From NCBI GenBank assembly GCA_002404835.1, contig DHKM01000022.1:35154-99153 (forward strand): a DNA stretch of 64,000 nucleotides, read 5' to 3'. Positions within the stretch are counted from its first letter, which is position 1. Every line of letters starts with the position of its first letter. The position numbers and the translations under genes are program-made. The DNA comes from Caryophanales bacterium UBA4694. Lineage in GTDB: Bacteria; Bacillota_I; Bacilli_A; RFN20; CAG-288. The notes under the pieces were generated by a model. The model made no database searches. It was not told where the DNA came from and saw nothing but the letters and a program-made list of their open reading frames with translations. Shown piece by piece: positions 23,839 through 33,551 of the stretch.

Positions 23839-24840
23839 ATGGAGAAAAAGAAGTTCCACAAGTCTATGCTGTTTGCCTTATGTGTTCTGTCTGTCGGATC
23901 TGCCTTAGGAGGCTATCTTGTCTATGACAAAGTCACAAAAGCAAAAATCGATGTTCCGAATGTCGAGGCCGAAATCAACGAAGGAGCCAATTTCAAGGTC
24001 AAATACACCTATAACGCCTCAACTGACAAATATGGTTCCTACGAAATCAGTTATCGGGTCGAGCCGAACGTCTATACAGATCAGATTCTAGCGAAAGTCA
24101 GCTATATCGATGATACAGAAGTCGATGAAAGTATTATCACCATCAACCACTTCCAAAAGGAGAAGAAAGTCGTCGTTCACTGCAAAGACATCTTCACCAA
24201 ACAGGTAAAAGTCACTCTTTATGCCGAAACTGAACCGGATGTCAATTGTTTCATCAAATTCGATTTCGTCGAGAAGCTGAAAGTATCCCTTCCGGAAACC
24301 ATCAACGTTGTCCAAGGTCAGACACCGAAGATCGAAGTCAAAGTGGACACGACCGGCGGTACCAAAGAAGCAGACAAGTTGATCCGAAACGAAACCTACG
24401 CCTGGACACAAGAATATGTCGACTGGTGTATGGCTCAAGCGCAATCCTATTTGGATAGCATCGTGGCCGACTTAGAGAAAAACTGCGAAGTCAGAAACGC
24501 CTCATTAGGTGATTCCTTCGGTCTCACGCCAACCGTCTGTATGTATTTGTTCCAAACCAATTTCAATTCAACAAGCTTCCTATCCAATACAGGCGTGAAT
24601 TTCAGCTACGAATATCGTTACAGCGATGACGAGGATCCTGATTACAATGTCGTCAATTCCACTTGGAGTCTCAAGGATCTAAGTTACGAGGCTTTCAAGG
24701 AAGAATTCAATGGTGTCAACAAACTCATAAACTATACCTGCAGTGTCAACAAAGAAACCTATTCCACACAGCTTGGCTTGTTGATGGATAAGATTCCAGT
24801 CTCCAAGATCGTTGCCGATACGATCAGTTTCACATTCTAA
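23839..24840 (+). CDS. Membrane-anchored or secreted protein of unknown function
   Basis: A 333-residue protein with a basic head and one hydrophobic segment (about residues 8-28), which is a signal peptide or signal anchor. The rest is hydrophilic and rich in Thr, Val, Tyr and Asp, with alternating beta-strand patterns up to about residue 155 that suggest an immunoglobulin-like fold, then a region with four Cys residues. AAGGAG lies six bases before the ATG and a good terminator follows. I recognise no family; its neighbours give no clue. Confidence 0.75.
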   Translation: MEKKKFHKSMLFALCVLSVGSALGGYLVYDKVTKAKIDVPNVEAEINEGANFKVKYTYNASTDKYGSYEISYRVEPNVYTDQILAKVSYIDDTEVDESIITINHFQKEKKVVVHCKDIFTKQVKVTLYAETEPDVNCFIKFDFVEKLKVSLPETINVVQGQTPKIEVKVDTTGGTKEADKLIRNETYAWTQEYVDWCMAQAQSYLDSIVADLEKNCEVRNASLGDSFGLTPTVCMYLFQTNFNSTSFLSNTGVNFSYEYRYSDDEDPDYNVVNSTWSLKDLSYEAFKEEFNGVNKLINYTCSVNKETYSTQLGLLMDKIPVSKIVADTISFTF

Positions 24841-24897
24841 CGACAATATAATTCTGCAATAATTTCCAAATCATTCCCTTTACTTCCATTCCTCATG

Positions 24898-24928
24898 AAG
24901 CAGTCGGTCTTCTCCGGCTGCTTTTCTC
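24898..24928 (+). terminator. Rho-independent terminator
   Basis: AAGCAGTCGG (24898-24907) pairs with CCGGCTGCTT (24914-24923) over ten positions, one being a T-G wobble, and a short T tract follows. Confidence 0.75.
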
Positions 24929-24998
24929 GTCAAATCAAATCGATTCCATAGTCTCTGCCATTCCTTTTAAGATATAATCAAAAAAGGAGGCAACATCC

Positions 24999-25913
24999 AT
25001 GTCTATCGGATATTCCCTATTCAGATTTATGTATCTTTCCGTTTTCACAAAGCAGATCAAGAAGAAGGACGAAAAAAGACTAAAAAGACTGACTCTTCCC
25101 AATGATATCGACGAATACAAATACGAAGAAGGAAATATCCGCTTTCTCATCCACAAAAGAAAAAACGCAAAAGAAGACTACGGAATCCTGTTCGATATCC
25201 ATGGAGGAGGATTCTGTTACGGAGACAAGGAACTGAACCGTCCATTCAATATGACCATGGCCGAAAAAGGGTATACCGTCATCAGCATGGATTACCGTCT
25301 TGTGGACAAAGTGCACATCAAAGAGCAGGTCCAGGATATCCTTGATGTCATGAACTACATCCATTCGAACAAAGAACAACTAGGTCTGAATTTCAGTAAA
25401 CCGGTATTCCTTACGGGCGACAGTGCAGGCGGTATGCTCTCTGGAGTCATCGTTGCACTAAGCAGAAGCGAATATCTCCAGACAATATTCGACCGGAAAC
25501 CCAGATTCGGTTTTGAAAAGCTTGTTCTGAACCATCCGGTCGGCTATACTTCCGACTCCGGTTCTCTTTATCACATTCCTGGTCTGAAGAAGAAAATATC
25601 CAAATGGACATCCATCCTCCTCTATGGAGAGAACTACAAGGAGGATCCCGTCTATCAAAATGTCAGCAGCTTCGATTCGATATTGAAGCTTGCCGAATTC
25701 CCCAAGACACTGATTGTCACCTCTCCAAACGACAAGATGTTTCATCCCGTTTCCTTAAGACAGAAAAAAGCCTTGGACCAACACCATGTGGAAAACGATA
25801 TTTTTATCCAGCAGAAAGAACCGAACGGTCACGTATTCAACATCGCAGAGATCAACTCAGACAGTGCCAAGGAAGCAAACGAAAAAATCAGCGACTTCCT
25901 AAAAAATCACTGA
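24999..25913 (+). CDS. Alpha/beta-hydrolase, esterase/lipase of the HSL type
   Basis: A 304-residue serine hydrolase. It has the oxyanion-hole motif HGGG (about residues 67-70, in FDIHGGGFCYGD), the nucleophile elbow GDSAGG (about 144-149) and a plausible acid and base in SPNDKMFHP and GHVFNI near the C-terminus. This is the alpha/beta-hydrolase-3 (hormone-sensitive-lipase-like) pattern; substrates are usually short acyl esters. The N-terminal hydrophobic stretch is short and may be amphipathic. GGAGG lies eight bases before the ATG. The last 7 bases overlap the convergent aldo/keto reductase gene. Confidence 0.85.
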   Translation: MSIGYSLFRFMYLSVFTKQIKKKDEKRLKRLTLPNDIDEYKYEEGNIRFLIHKRKNAKEDYGILFDIHGGGFCYGDKELNRPFNMTMAEKGYTVISMDYRLVDKVHIKEQVQDILDVMNYIHSNKEQLGLNFSKPVFLTGDSAGGMLSGVIVALSRSEYLQTIFDRKPRFGFEKLVLNHPVGYTSDSGSLYHIPGLKKKISKWTSILLYGENYKEDPVYQNVSSFDSILKLAEFPKTLIVTSPNDKMFHPVSLRQKKALDQHHVENDIFIQQKEPNGHVFNIAEINSDSAKEANEKISDFLKNH

Positions 25914-26881
25914 TTTCCGTTCTCAAGATATCGGATATCATCATCCGTCAAATCAACATCAAGAGCGCCAAGATTCTCTTCGGCACGCTGGATAGAAGAA
26001 AGATTGACTATCGCAGCAGTCGGACATCTCTGATGAAGGACATAGCTCAAAGAAAGTTGAGGAAGAGAAACATGTTTGCTTGAGGAGAGCCGTTCCGCCC
26101 GCCTTAGGATTTCAATATTTCTTTTGTCATAATAGGCATACCTACTGCAAAACGAAAGATGCTTTTTGAATTCATTGTCGTTGCTACGATATTTTCCTGA
26201 TAAAAAGCCATCAGCAAGAGAAGAATAGCATAAAACAGAGATGTTGTTCTTCGAAAAGAACTCGACATTCGTTTCCTTTTCATTTCCGTTCATGGATTTC
26301 GACCCGTTATGCCATGGATCCCTCTTTCTCACAACAAGAGAGAACTGCGGTTCATTGACCACAAAAGGCTGAAGACTATGGCTTTTTGCATAGTCGTTTG
26401 CTTCCTTGATTCGCTTAATGGAGAAGTTGCTGACACCAATAGCCCGCGTATAGCCTCGGACAATCAGTTCATTCATGAAGGTAATGATTTCGCCGATGTC
26501 TTTTCTTTCATCGTCACGATGAAGAAGAACAAGGTCGACATAATCGACTCCCATGGCTTTCAAAGAAGCCTGAACGTCCTCAATGGCGCTTTGACGGTCC
26601 ACCCGTCTGAAGATGCCATATTTCGGATGACAGCACTTGGTAATAATGACAATATCACTGCGCCTGATATTGCCAAGATTTCTTCCGAAATGTTCCTCGC
26701 TAGAACCATTTCCATACACCCTGGCCAGATCAAACGTATTCACATGATGATCGACAAGCCACCTTAAATACGATTCATCGTAGGCTCCATCCAGCATCAG
26801 TTTGCTGGATCCGCCGCAGATGATTCTACCCATGTCGATTTCCACACCCTGAGCATCTTTGATTTTCAAAGAACGATTCAT
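25907..26881 (-). CDS. Aldo/keto reductase
   Basis: A 324-residue NAD(P)H-dependent oxidoreductase with a TIM barrel. The catalytic tetrad can be placed in FDLARVYGNG (Asp, Tyr), ITKCCHP (Lys) and LLHRDD (His). IGVSNF is also present. The C-terminal half holds the usual cofactor block, here AAIVNLSSIQRAEENL instead of the more common IPG form. It starts 39 bases after the M18 peptidase stop and may share its transcript. Its 3' end overlaps the convergent esterase gene by 7 bases. The substrate is unknown. Confidence 0.88.
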   Translation of the reverse strand: MNRSLKIKDAQGVEIDMGRIICGGSSKLMLDGAYDESYLRWLVDHHVNTFDLARVYGNGSSEEHFGRNLGNIRRSDIVIITKCCHPKYGIFRRVDRQSAIEDVQASLKAMGVDYVDLVLLHRDDERKDIGEIITFMNELIVRGYTRAIGVSNFSIKRIKEANDYAKSHSLQPFVVNEPQFSLVVRKRDPWHNGSKSMNGNEKETNVEFFSKNNISVLCYSSLADGFLSGKYRSNDNEFKKHLSFCSRYAYYDKRNIEILRRAERLSSSKHVSLPQLSLSYVLHQRCPTAAIVNLSSIQRAEENLGALDVDLTDDDIRYLENGNQ

Positions 26882-26920
26882 TTTTTCACCATCCGATGCA
26901 CAAGATTACAACTCAACGCC

Positions 26921-28282
26921 TTAAGCCTTCAAGAATGCCTTATAGGCAAGATAAGCTTCATAGACATCTGCCTTGGAGACAAGTTCCATCGGAGAATGCA
27001 TGGAAAGAACAGGAACTCCGGCATCAAGGACATACATATTGTAATTACCAAGAATATAGGCAATTGTTCCTCCGCCTCCCTGATCGACCTTGCCGATTTC
27101 GGAAGTCTGATAATGGATGCCGTTCTCATCCATGGCATTTCTTACAAACGCCAAAAACTCCGGCATAGCATCATTGCAGCCGCTCTTTCCTCTGGCTCCA
27201 GTATATTTGTTGAATACAATACCCTTGGAGAAATAGCAGGAGTTGTTCGGCTCATTCGCATAAGCATAAATCGGATCGACAGCACCGGAGACATCGCTGG
27301 AAAGCATCTTGGAATTGCTCATCGCATGACGAACAGCGAGATCAGAATCCTTTCCTTCTAAATGAAGCATCTCGGCAACCGTGTTTTCAAACCAGGCACT
27401 CTGGGCACCGGTAGCGCCGATGGAACCGACTTCTTCCTTATCCACCAAGACACAAACTGTCGTATAATCCGTAGTTTCCGTATCCAGAACTGCCTTGAAA
27501 GACGTAAAGGCACAGACTCTGTCATCATGTCCGTATCCGGCAACCATGGAGCGATCGAATCCATAATCCCTTGCCGGTCCGGCCGGAACAGCAACCAGTT
27601 CGCTTGAAAGGAAGTCTTCCTCCTCGATGCCATACTTATCCTTCAGCAAAGAAAGGATATAGTTCTTCTCGGCATCTTTGTTCTTGTCCAACGGAATATT
27701 TCCGACTGTTATATCAAGGTTTTCGCCCTCGATTGCCTTGGCAAGTGGCTTTGCCATCTGATCCTGGGAAAGATGGATCAGCAAATCCGTAATACCGATG
27801 ATCGGATCATTTGGATCCTCACCGATAGAGATTTCCACACAGCTACCGTCCTTCTTGTAGACAACACCATGTAAGGCAAGAGGAATCGTCGTGTACTGGT
27901 ATTTCTTGATTCCACCATAATAGTGGGTCTCGAACATAGCAAATCCGCCTTTTTCGAAAAGAGGATTCTGCTTAATATCCAGTCTTGGGGAATCAATATG
28001 GGCACCAAGGATTCTCATACCCGATTCGATGCTCTTCTTACCGATAACTGCAGCAAGGAAGTTCTTACCCTTGTTAGTGACAAAAACCTTGTCGCCTTCC
28101 TTAAGAGACTCGAATTCCGAAATATCCTTGAATCCCTTCTTCCTTGCCATCTCAATCGCTTCCTTGACGACAAGTCTTTCCGTCTTTCCATAACTCAAAA
28201 ACTGCTTATATTCTTCATTAAAGGCAAAAATCGCCTTTTTCTTTGCTTCATCAGCATCCAACCAAATGTTCTTTGCGTACAT
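26921..28282 (-). CDS. M18 family aminopeptidase
   Basis: A 453-residue cytosolic zinc aminopeptidase of the aspartyl aminopeptidase (M18) family. The metal and catalytic residues are seen in GAHIDSPRLD, YGHDDRVCAF, DKEEVGSIGATGAQS and LSMHSPMEL. The upstream open frame allows a 20-residue extension, but the ATG at 28282 with GGAGG seven bases before it is the right start and begins the family's usual sequence (MYAKNIWLDAD). These enzymes remove N-terminal acidic or other residues from peptides. Confidence 0.93.
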   Translation of the reverse strand: MYAKNIWLDADEAKKKAIFAFNEEYKQFLSYGKTERLVVKEAIEMARKKGFKDISEFESLKEGDKVFVTNKGKNFLAAVIGKKSIESGMRILGAHIDSPRLDIKQNPLFEKGGFAMFETHYYGGIKKYQYTTIPLALHGVVYKKDGSCVEISIGEDPNDPIIGITDLLIHLSQDQMAKPLAKAIEGENLDITVGNIPLDKNKDAEKNYILSLLKDKYGIEEEDFLSSELVAVPAGPARDYGFDRSMVAGYGHDDRVCAFTSFKAVLDTETTDYTTVCVLVDKEEVGSIGATGAQSAWFENTVAEMLHLEGKDSDLAVRHAMSNSKMLSSDVSGAVDPIYAYANEPNNSCYFSKGIVFNKYTGARGKSGCNDAMPEFLAFVRNAMDENGIHYQTSEIGKVDQGGGGTIAYILGNYNMYVLDAGVPVLSMHSPMELVSKADVYEAYLAYKAFLKA

Positions 28283-28338
28283 AGATAGCACCTCCAAATT
28301 CCCATTTAGTATAATCAGTAAGGCGTCACCGTGCAACC

Positions 28339-28812
28339 TCAATCCCAGTCGTACTCGATTTGATCATCGACAGTCCACTTCGGGTGCAATTCGATTTTGA
28401 ACTTCCCTACATCATAAATACCATATAAGTCCATCCTGAGATCATCGAGAATCCATTTGAGTGCATATTCCGGAGTCTTCGTTTCGATTTCTTTATGCAA
28501 GGACTCCTTTGTCTTTTCCTCCTCATAAATTCCGCAGGAAGGCACTTCGATGCGGGCAATAGCATCTACGGCAAAAACAAGATGAAATAAATCCGACTCT
28601 CCATCAATCAATGAGAAATCCCGGAAAATGCCTCGATAATGCATCTTCACGATATTTCCGCTCTTTTTCTCCTTCCCGGCATAAAAATAGTCGTAAATTC
28701 CAGGATTCAGCACCTGGCTTTCAATAAATCTGACGACATAGTCTCTTACATTCTCATCCTTCGGATCGGCTTTTGTCTTTTCAAGAAGCTCATCCAGTTC
28801 CTGTTCTTTCAT
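28339..28812 (-). CDS. Hypothetical acidic protein
   Basis: A 157-residue soluble acidic protein, with a helical N-terminal part and a beta-rich middle (IVKMHYRGIFRDFSL, FHLVFAVDAIARIEV). No signal peptide or membrane helix. GGGGG lies eight bases before the ATG. It lies 56 bases upstream of the M18 gene start and on the same strand, so it could be in one transcript. I do not recognise it. Confidence 0.7.
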   Translation of the reverse strand: MKEQELDELLEKTKADPKDENVRDYVVRFIESQVLNPGIYDYFYAGKEKKSGNIVKMHYRGIFRDFSLIDGESDLFHLVFAVDAIARIEVPSCGIYEEEKTKESLHKEIETKTPEYALKWILDDLRMDLYGIYDVGKFKIELHPKWTVDDQIEYDWD

Positions 28813-28961
28813 AAATCATCCCCCTTTTCTTTATATCACACGGAAAAGAATAAAAAAGAACGGAATCTAAAAAAATTTTTGAAATCATCCCTCAGACAAA
28901 CAAAACAAATATTCGTTTTGTACCATTGAAACCGAAAGAACCCTAAAGTAAACTTATACAT

Positions 28962-30020
28962 ATGAAACCGATCGAATATAGGCATACATTAGCCGTTTAT
29001 CACAAAATCAAGGACGATTTGAAAAAGCTCACCTTCAAAGTAACGATCATCGTGCAGTTTTTCCTCTTCATCTACTATTCCTGTTCCATCTACTTCCGAA
29101 GACAGGAGCCCGTCTATATCACCCTATATTCCATTCTTCTGGTCATTTCACTGCTTCTCTTCCTAGAAGAATGCCTCTATGAATACCATAGGAAAAAAGA
29201 CGAGGAAAATGAAATCAAGTCCGATCATAAAAAGAAACGGATGATTCTGAAAATCATCTCTCTTTCAAGCAAAATCTCCCTACTTGCCCTTTCCCTGATT
29301 ACCATCCTCCAAAACAAGGCAAGCGACTTCGAAAAAGTCATGACCATTGCCTTATGCATCATCCTGCTTGTCCAGTTCATCATCCTCTTCTTAGCAAAAC
29401 TCATCAACAAATACCTGAACTGGACAAAGAAAGCCATCGAACTCGATTACAAAGAGTCGCTTCTAAAAAGTCCGAGCCAGACCTTTTCGGACAAGCTCCA
29501 TGATTTTGCAGCCAAGTTGAAAAACGAAGAAAACAAAGACGAATTCCATTCCATCATCCAGGAACAGCTGGAAAAAGACGAAGAAGCAAAGAACAAGAAA
29601 AAAGCCATCAACAAGCAAATAAAGAAAGAGCAGAGAAAAGAAGACCTGAAAATCATCCAGAAGCATTTCGTCGATAAGTACATCCAAAGCAAAATCAAGG
29701 ACGAGAAAATAGAAAACGCCTACAGGAAAAACGAACTTTATGCCAAAGGGCTGCTTCAAAACCAGCAAAAATACAAAGTCTTCCTGGATAAAGCAATAGA
29801 ATCCTTAAAAGAAGACAAAATCCCTCCCGAGTTGAACTATATCCAAATCGAGCTTGATCAGCTGCTATCCAAAACAGATCTGACCGACAGTGAAAAGACC
29901 AAAGCCATCATCAACATCCATTACTACCTGAACCCTTTGGTAAAGAACGAAACGACGACTCAGGATAACTTAAAGATAAAAAAGATAGCGGACATGAATT
30001 ACACGTTGCTTTTAAAATGA
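28962..30020 (+). CDS. Membrane protein with long charged coiled-coil tail
   Basis: A 352-residue protein with four likely membrane helices (about residues 24-42, 48-70, 90-115 and 122-145) and a cytoplasmic Lys/Glu-rich helical tail from about 150 onward. I know no family. There is no ribosome binding site: TTGAAA (28926 region), a 17-base spacer and TAAACT put the predicted transcription start only a few bases before the ATG, so the message may be leaderless. No other start with a binding site is available before residue 90. Confidence 0.7.
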   Translation: MKPIEYRHTLAVYHKIKDDLKKLTFKVTIIVQFFLFIYYSCSIYFRRQEPVYITLYSILLVISLLLFLEECLYEYHRKKDEENEIKSDHKKKRMILKIISLSSKISLLALSLITILQNKASDFEKVMTIALCIILLVQFIILFLAKLINKYLNWTKKAIELDYKESLLKSPSQTFSDKLHDFAAKLKNEENKDEFHSIIQEQLEKDEEAKNKKKAINKQIKKEQRKEDLKIIQKHFVDKYIQSKIKDEKIENAYRKNELYAKGLLQNQQKYKVFLDKAIESLKEDKIPPELNYIQIELDQLLSKTDLTDSEKTKAIINIHYYLNPLVKNETTTQDNLKIKKIADMNYTLLLK

Positions 30021-30091
30021 AGGAATTTCAAAGAGTTCAACGCTTGCCAATATTACGAATTTCAGCCGTACAAACAAAGGGTTCAAAATCT

Positions 30092-30119
30092 TTGACTTTT
30101 AAGAAGAATCCATTATAAT
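30092..30119 (+). promoter_or_regulatory. Promoter of the SAM riboswitch/metK unit
   Basis: TTGACT (30092-30097) and TATAAT (30114-30119) are 16 bases apart, directly before the riboswitch. Confidence 0.8.
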
Positions 30120-30252
30120 ATCCATCGCTACATCAAGAGTTTGGCTAGGGACTAAGCCCGTAGAACCAACAGCAACCTGCAATGGCAAGGTGCTAAAGCT
30201 TAGATCGATGGATATTGAAAGTAGACAAATCCATCGCAGGATGGATTTTTTT
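30118..30252 (+). ncRNA. SAM-I (S-box) riboswitch with attenuator
   Basis: The aptamer is closed by a 10-base P1 helix: ATATCCATCG (30118-30127) with CGATGGATAT (30206-30215). Between them are the S-box marks in order: ATCAAGAG, GGGAC, GCCC, GAA, GCAACC and AGGTGCTAA, then AGA. A terminator follows: AAATCCATC (30227-30235) with GATGGATTT (30240-30248) and T residues. The P1 3' strand CGATGGAT (30206-30213) can instead pair with ATCCATCG (30229-30236), which gives the antiterminator. So SAM binding should stop transcription before metK. Confidence 0.95.
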
Positions 30253-30272
30253 AATCCACAGAAAGGAAACAA

Positions 30273-31457
30273 ATGAAAGAAGTCAGAAACCTATTTACTT
30301 CGGAAAGCGTGTCCGAAGGACATCCGGACAAAGTCTGCGACCGGATCAGCGATGCCATTCTTGACTGCTGTCTGAAAGAAGACCCGGAATCAAGAACAGC
30401 AGTCGAAACACTGGCCACCAGAGAAAAAATCATCATCTCCGGAGAAGTGACCACAAAAGCCAAAGTGGACTATGAAAAGATTGCCAGGGACGTCGTCCGC
30501 GAAATCGGATACACCTCTCCGGAAAAAGGCATCGGCGCCGATTCCATGAGCGTTGAGGTCTACATCCGAGAGCAGTCACCGGACATCGCACAGGGCGTGG
30601 ATTCCTCCTCCGACAGCCACTCCATCGGTGCAGGAGACCAGGGCATCATGTTCGGCTATGCTACCGATGAAACCGAAAACTTCATGCCTCTTCCGATTGT
30701 CATGGCACACAAGCTTGTCAGAAAAGCCACGGAACTCAGAAAAGCAGGAAGCCTTGCCTTTGCAAGGCCGGATATGAAATCCCAGGTCACCATCGACTAT
30801 ACCGAAGAAAAACCGACACTGAACGCCGTCGTCTTCTCCTGCCAGCATGAACCGGATTACGATAACAACACCATCCGAAAAGAACTGCTTGAGAAAGTCA
30901 TCTATCCTGTCATCGATTCCTTCCACATCGACAGAAAGGACACCAATCAATACTACATCAATCCTACCGGAAGATTCGAGATCGGTGGACCCCTTGGCGA
31001 TACCGGACTGACCGGAAGGAAAATCATCGTCGACACCTACGGCGGAAGTGCTCCGCACGGCGGAGGAGCCTTCTCCGGAAAAGATCCAACCAAAGTCGAC
31101 AGAAGCGCCGCCTATGCCGCAAGACACGCCGCATTGAACATCGTTGCCGCAGGACTCTGCAAAAAATGCCTCATCCAGCTCAGCTATGCCATCGGAGTCT
31201 CAGAACCCGTCAGCATCAACATCGAAACCTATGGAACCGAAACGGTAGCCAAGGAAAAGATCCTTGAGACCCTGCTCAATGAAAAGATCTTCGATTTCAC
31301 TCCCTTTGGAATCATACAGCGTTTCTCTCTCCGAAAACCTACCTTCCGCTATCAGGATCTAAGTGCCTATGGACATTTCGGTCGTCCGGACCTCAATCTC
31401 CCTTGGGAAAAGAGAGATAAGGTCGATCTTCTGAAGAAATTCTGCGGTCTGGAATAA
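30273..31457 (+). CDS. metK: S-adenosylmethionine synthase
   Basis: A 394-residue cytoplasmic enzyme that makes S-adenosylmethionine from methionine and ATP, with release of phosphate and diphosphate. Family blocks are complete: FTSESVSEGHPDK near the N-terminus, GAGDQGIMFGYA (about 117-128), and GGGAFSGKDPTKVDRSAAY (about 265-283). Length is usual. GAAAGGAAAC precedes the ATG. The SAM-I riboswitch just upstream gives feedback control by the product. Confidence 0.98.
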   Translation: MKEVRNLFTSESVSEGHPDKVCDRISDAILDCCLKEDPESRTAVETLATREKIIISGEVTTKAKVDYEKIARDVVREIGYTSPEKGIGADSMSVEVYIREQSPDIAQGVDSSSDSHSIGAGDQGIMFGYATDETENFMPLPIVMAHKLVRKATELRKAGSLAFARPDMKSQVTIDYTEEKPTLNAVVFSCQHEPDYDNNTIRKELLEKVIYPVIDSFHIDRKDTNQYYINPTGRFEIGGPLGDTGLTGRKIIVDTYGGSAPHGGGAFSGKDPTKVDRSAAYAARHAALNIVAAGLCKKCLIQLSYAIGVSEPVSINIETYGTETVAKEKILETLLNEKIFDFTPFGIIQRFSLRKPTFRYQDLSAYGHFGRPDLNLPWEKRDKVDLLKKFCGLE

Positions 31458-31479
31458 TACTTCTGCTTCAAAAACATAT

Positions 31480-31520
31480 AAAACGGCAGTGCAAAACCTA
31501 GTGCATTGCCGTTTTTCCTT
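31480..31520 (+). terminator. Rho-independent terminator of metK
   Basis: AAAACGGCAGTGCA (from about 31480) pairs with TGCATTGCCGTTTT (from about 31502) with one G-T wobble, followed by a T-rich run. The stem lies about 20 bases after the stop codon. Confidence 0.85.
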
Positions 31521-31650
31521 TTTTTGTCAATTTAACTCATTAAAATTTTTGGAAATATTTGTAAAAACACCCTTTTTACGAAATTTAGAAATTATAATTT
31601 TGCCACTTTTGCCGGAAACTAGCACCATTTTATGAATTTTTTACAACAAG

Positions 31651-31706
31651 TTGACCATTTTAGAAAAATTTATAGTATCATTAAATAGGTGGCAGAAGAA
31701 TGCCAC
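31651..31706 (+). promoter_or_regulatory. Promoter and 5' leader hairpin of the 118-residue gene
   Basis: TTGACC (31651-31656) and TAGTAT (31673-31678) have a 16-base spacer. A perfect inverted repeat, GTGGCA-6 bases-TGCCAC at 31689-31706, lies at or just after the expected transcription start, before the ribosome binding site. It could be a stabilising 5' hairpin or an operator. The rest of the 270-base gap after metK is AT-rich and empty apart from the metK terminator. Confidence 0.5.
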
Positions 31707-31727
31707 ATAAAGAAAGGAAACCCAAGA

Positions 31728-32084
31728 ATGCTTGAGGACTTAAAAGAAGAATTAGAAACGAATGCTATCGGCTATGTGACTATTCACTCTGTGCTCTTCA
31801 ACCTGAATCCGGATCAAAAAGTCCTCATTGAGGTCAATTTCCCGGAGTACAAAGATGTCTACCGTGGCACAGCCGAAAAAGCCTTCACCAGTACGAAGGT
31901 AAAGAAGATGTTCGACTATCCGATCGATTTGATGTATTTCTATTTCAATGAGGACAACCCGAGAGACAAGGACAATGGTGCCTTTGTCATTCAGTCGACT
32001 TCCTCCTATGGTACCCTGAAGGAACTTCAGGCCTACCATGAGAATGCCGTCAAAGAACTCGCCGAATACAACGAGAACAACTGA
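31728..32084 (+). CDS. Small soluble protein of unknown function
   Basis: A 118-residue acidic cytoplasmic protein with mixed alpha/beta character. The ATG at 31728 has AAAGGAAA nine bases upstream; an in-frame GTG at 31689 lies in the leader hairpin and is rejected as start. It has its own promoter and a strong terminator, so it is a monocistronic gene between metK and glyA. I recognise no family. Confidence 0.75.
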   Translation: MLEDLKEELETNAIGYVTIHSVLFNLNPDQKVLIEVNFPEYKDVYRGTAEKAFTSTKVKKMFDYPIDLMYFYFNEDNPRDKDNGAFVIQSTSSYGTLKELQAYHENAVKELAEYNENN

Positions 32085-32110
32085 CCATACATCAAATCAG
32101 TTCCAGAAGG

Positions 32111-32169
32111 ATCCGGAATCCACTCTTCCCTGGGAAACCAGGCAGAAGGGATTCCGGATATTCTTTTTA
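32111..32169 (+). terminator. Long-stem Rho-independent terminator
   Basis: ATCCGGAATCC (32111-32121) and GGATTCCGGAT (32149-32159) form an 11-base perfect stem with more pairing inside, followed by a T-rich tail. Confidence 0.85.
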
Positions 32170-32259
32170 ATTATTGACTGAACGCTTCATACTTCACTTT
32201 CCCACTTGGGAACGTCCGATCATTCGTGCTATCCTATTCGTACGGAAAGGAACACAACT

Positions 32260-33516
32260 ATGATTGACAACAGTGAGCTAAGAAAAGAAGATAGCGAAGT
32301 ATACGAAATTCTCGAAAGAGAAAGAAAACGTCAGGAAGACAACATCGAGCTGATTGCCTCAGAGAACTATGTCTCGAACGCAGTAAGAGAAGCCAACGGA
32401 TCGATCTTCACCAATAAATACGCAGAAGGGTATCCGGGAAAAAGATACTATGGCGGATGCGAATTCATCGACCAGGGAGAAACTCTTGCCATCGAACGAG
32501 TCAAGCAGCTTTTCGAATGCCGTTGGGCAAATGTCCAGCCCCATTCCGGAAGCCAGGCCAATATGGAAGTCTACAAGGCCCTCTTGAACAACAACGACAG
32601 GATACTCGGAATGTCTCTGGATGCAGGAGGCCACCTCAGCCATGGATATCGTTTTTCGTTTTCCGGAAGGGACTACGAATCCTTTTCCTATGGCGTAAAC
32701 AAAAAAACCGGGCTAATCGACTATGAGGAAGTCAGGCGGATTGCCTTGGAAACAAAGCCGAAATTGATCGTCTGCGGAGCCAGCGCCTATCCACGATTCA
32801 TCGACTTTGCCAAATTCAGAGCCATTGCCGATGAAGTAAACGCCTACTTGATGGTCGATATGGCGCACATAGCCGGCCTTGTAGCCGCCAAAGTGCATCC
32901 ATCCCCACTTCCCTATGCCCACGTCGTCACATCGACCACACACAAGACTTTACGCGGCCCTAGAGGCGGAATCATCCTGTCTAATGATCCGGAGATTGGA
33001 AAAGCCATCGACAAATCCGTTTTCCCAAGATGCCAAGGCGGTCCGCTTGAGAATACCATCCTTGCCAAAGCGGTCTGCTTCAAGGAAGATCTGGCGCCGG
33101 AATTCAAAGAATATGCGCGTCAGGTCGTCAAAAACGCCAAGGCTCTTGCCCGCTCTCTGGAAAACGAAGGAGTCGGTATCATCACAGGCGGAACCGACAA
33201 CCATCTTTTGCTTGTCAATGTCAAGGAGCGTTTCAACCTAACCGGACTTGATGCACAGAAAATCCTGGAAACCGCAAACATCACGACAAACAAGAACGCC
33301 ATACCCGGTGACAAAGAAAAGCCGGCCTACACTTCCGGTCTGAGACTCGGAACTCCGGCCATGACTACACGAGGCTACGACGAAGAGGATTTCGATCTGG
33401 TCGGCAAACTCATCGCCGAAGTTTTGAAGAACCCGGAAAACGAAACCATCAGAAACCAAGTCAGGGAAAAAGTCCATATCCTGAATTCGAAGCATCCGCT
33501 TCCTTACGAAAAATGA
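32260..33516 (+). CDS. glyA: Serine hydroxymethyltransferase
   Basis: A 418-residue PLP enzyme that interconverts serine and glycine with tetrahydrofolate as one-carbon carrier. The PLP lysine is in [12 protein letters not shown] near residue 229. Other family blocks: ERQ-type N-terminal part [52 protein letters not shown]-type block [12 protein letters not shown]. The start at 32260 follows AAAGGAA and gives the family's length; an upstream in-frame start would add 18 odd residues. Together with metK it suggests a one-carbon supply neighbourhood, though each has its own transcript. Confidence 0.97.
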   Translation: MIDNSELRKEDSEVYEILERERKRQEDNIELIASENYVSNAVREANGSIFTNKYAEGYPGKRYYGGCEFIDQGETLAIERVKQLFECRWANVQPHSGSQANMEVYKALLNNNDRILGMSLDAGGHLSHGYRFSFSGRDYESFSYGVNKKTGLIDYEEVRRIALETKPKLIVCGASAYPRFIDFAKFRAIADEVNAYLMVDMAHIAGLVAAKVHPSPLPYAHVVTSTTHKTLRGPRGGIILSNDPEIGKAIDKSVFPRCQGGPLENTILAKAVCFKEDLAPEFKEYARQVVKNAKALARSLENEGVGIITGGTDNHLLLVNVKERFNLTGLDAQKILETANITTNKNAIPGDKEKPAYTSGLRLGTPAMTTRGYDEEDFDLVGKLIAEVLKNPENETIRNQVREKVHILNSKHPLPYEK

Positions 33517-33551
33517 TCCATGCGGCATAAACTACCCAATAGACAAACATC

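Noticed and set aside
31689..31727. GTG start for the 118-residue gene
   Set aside because: It lies in the leader hairpin; ATG 31728 has a proper ribosome binding site.
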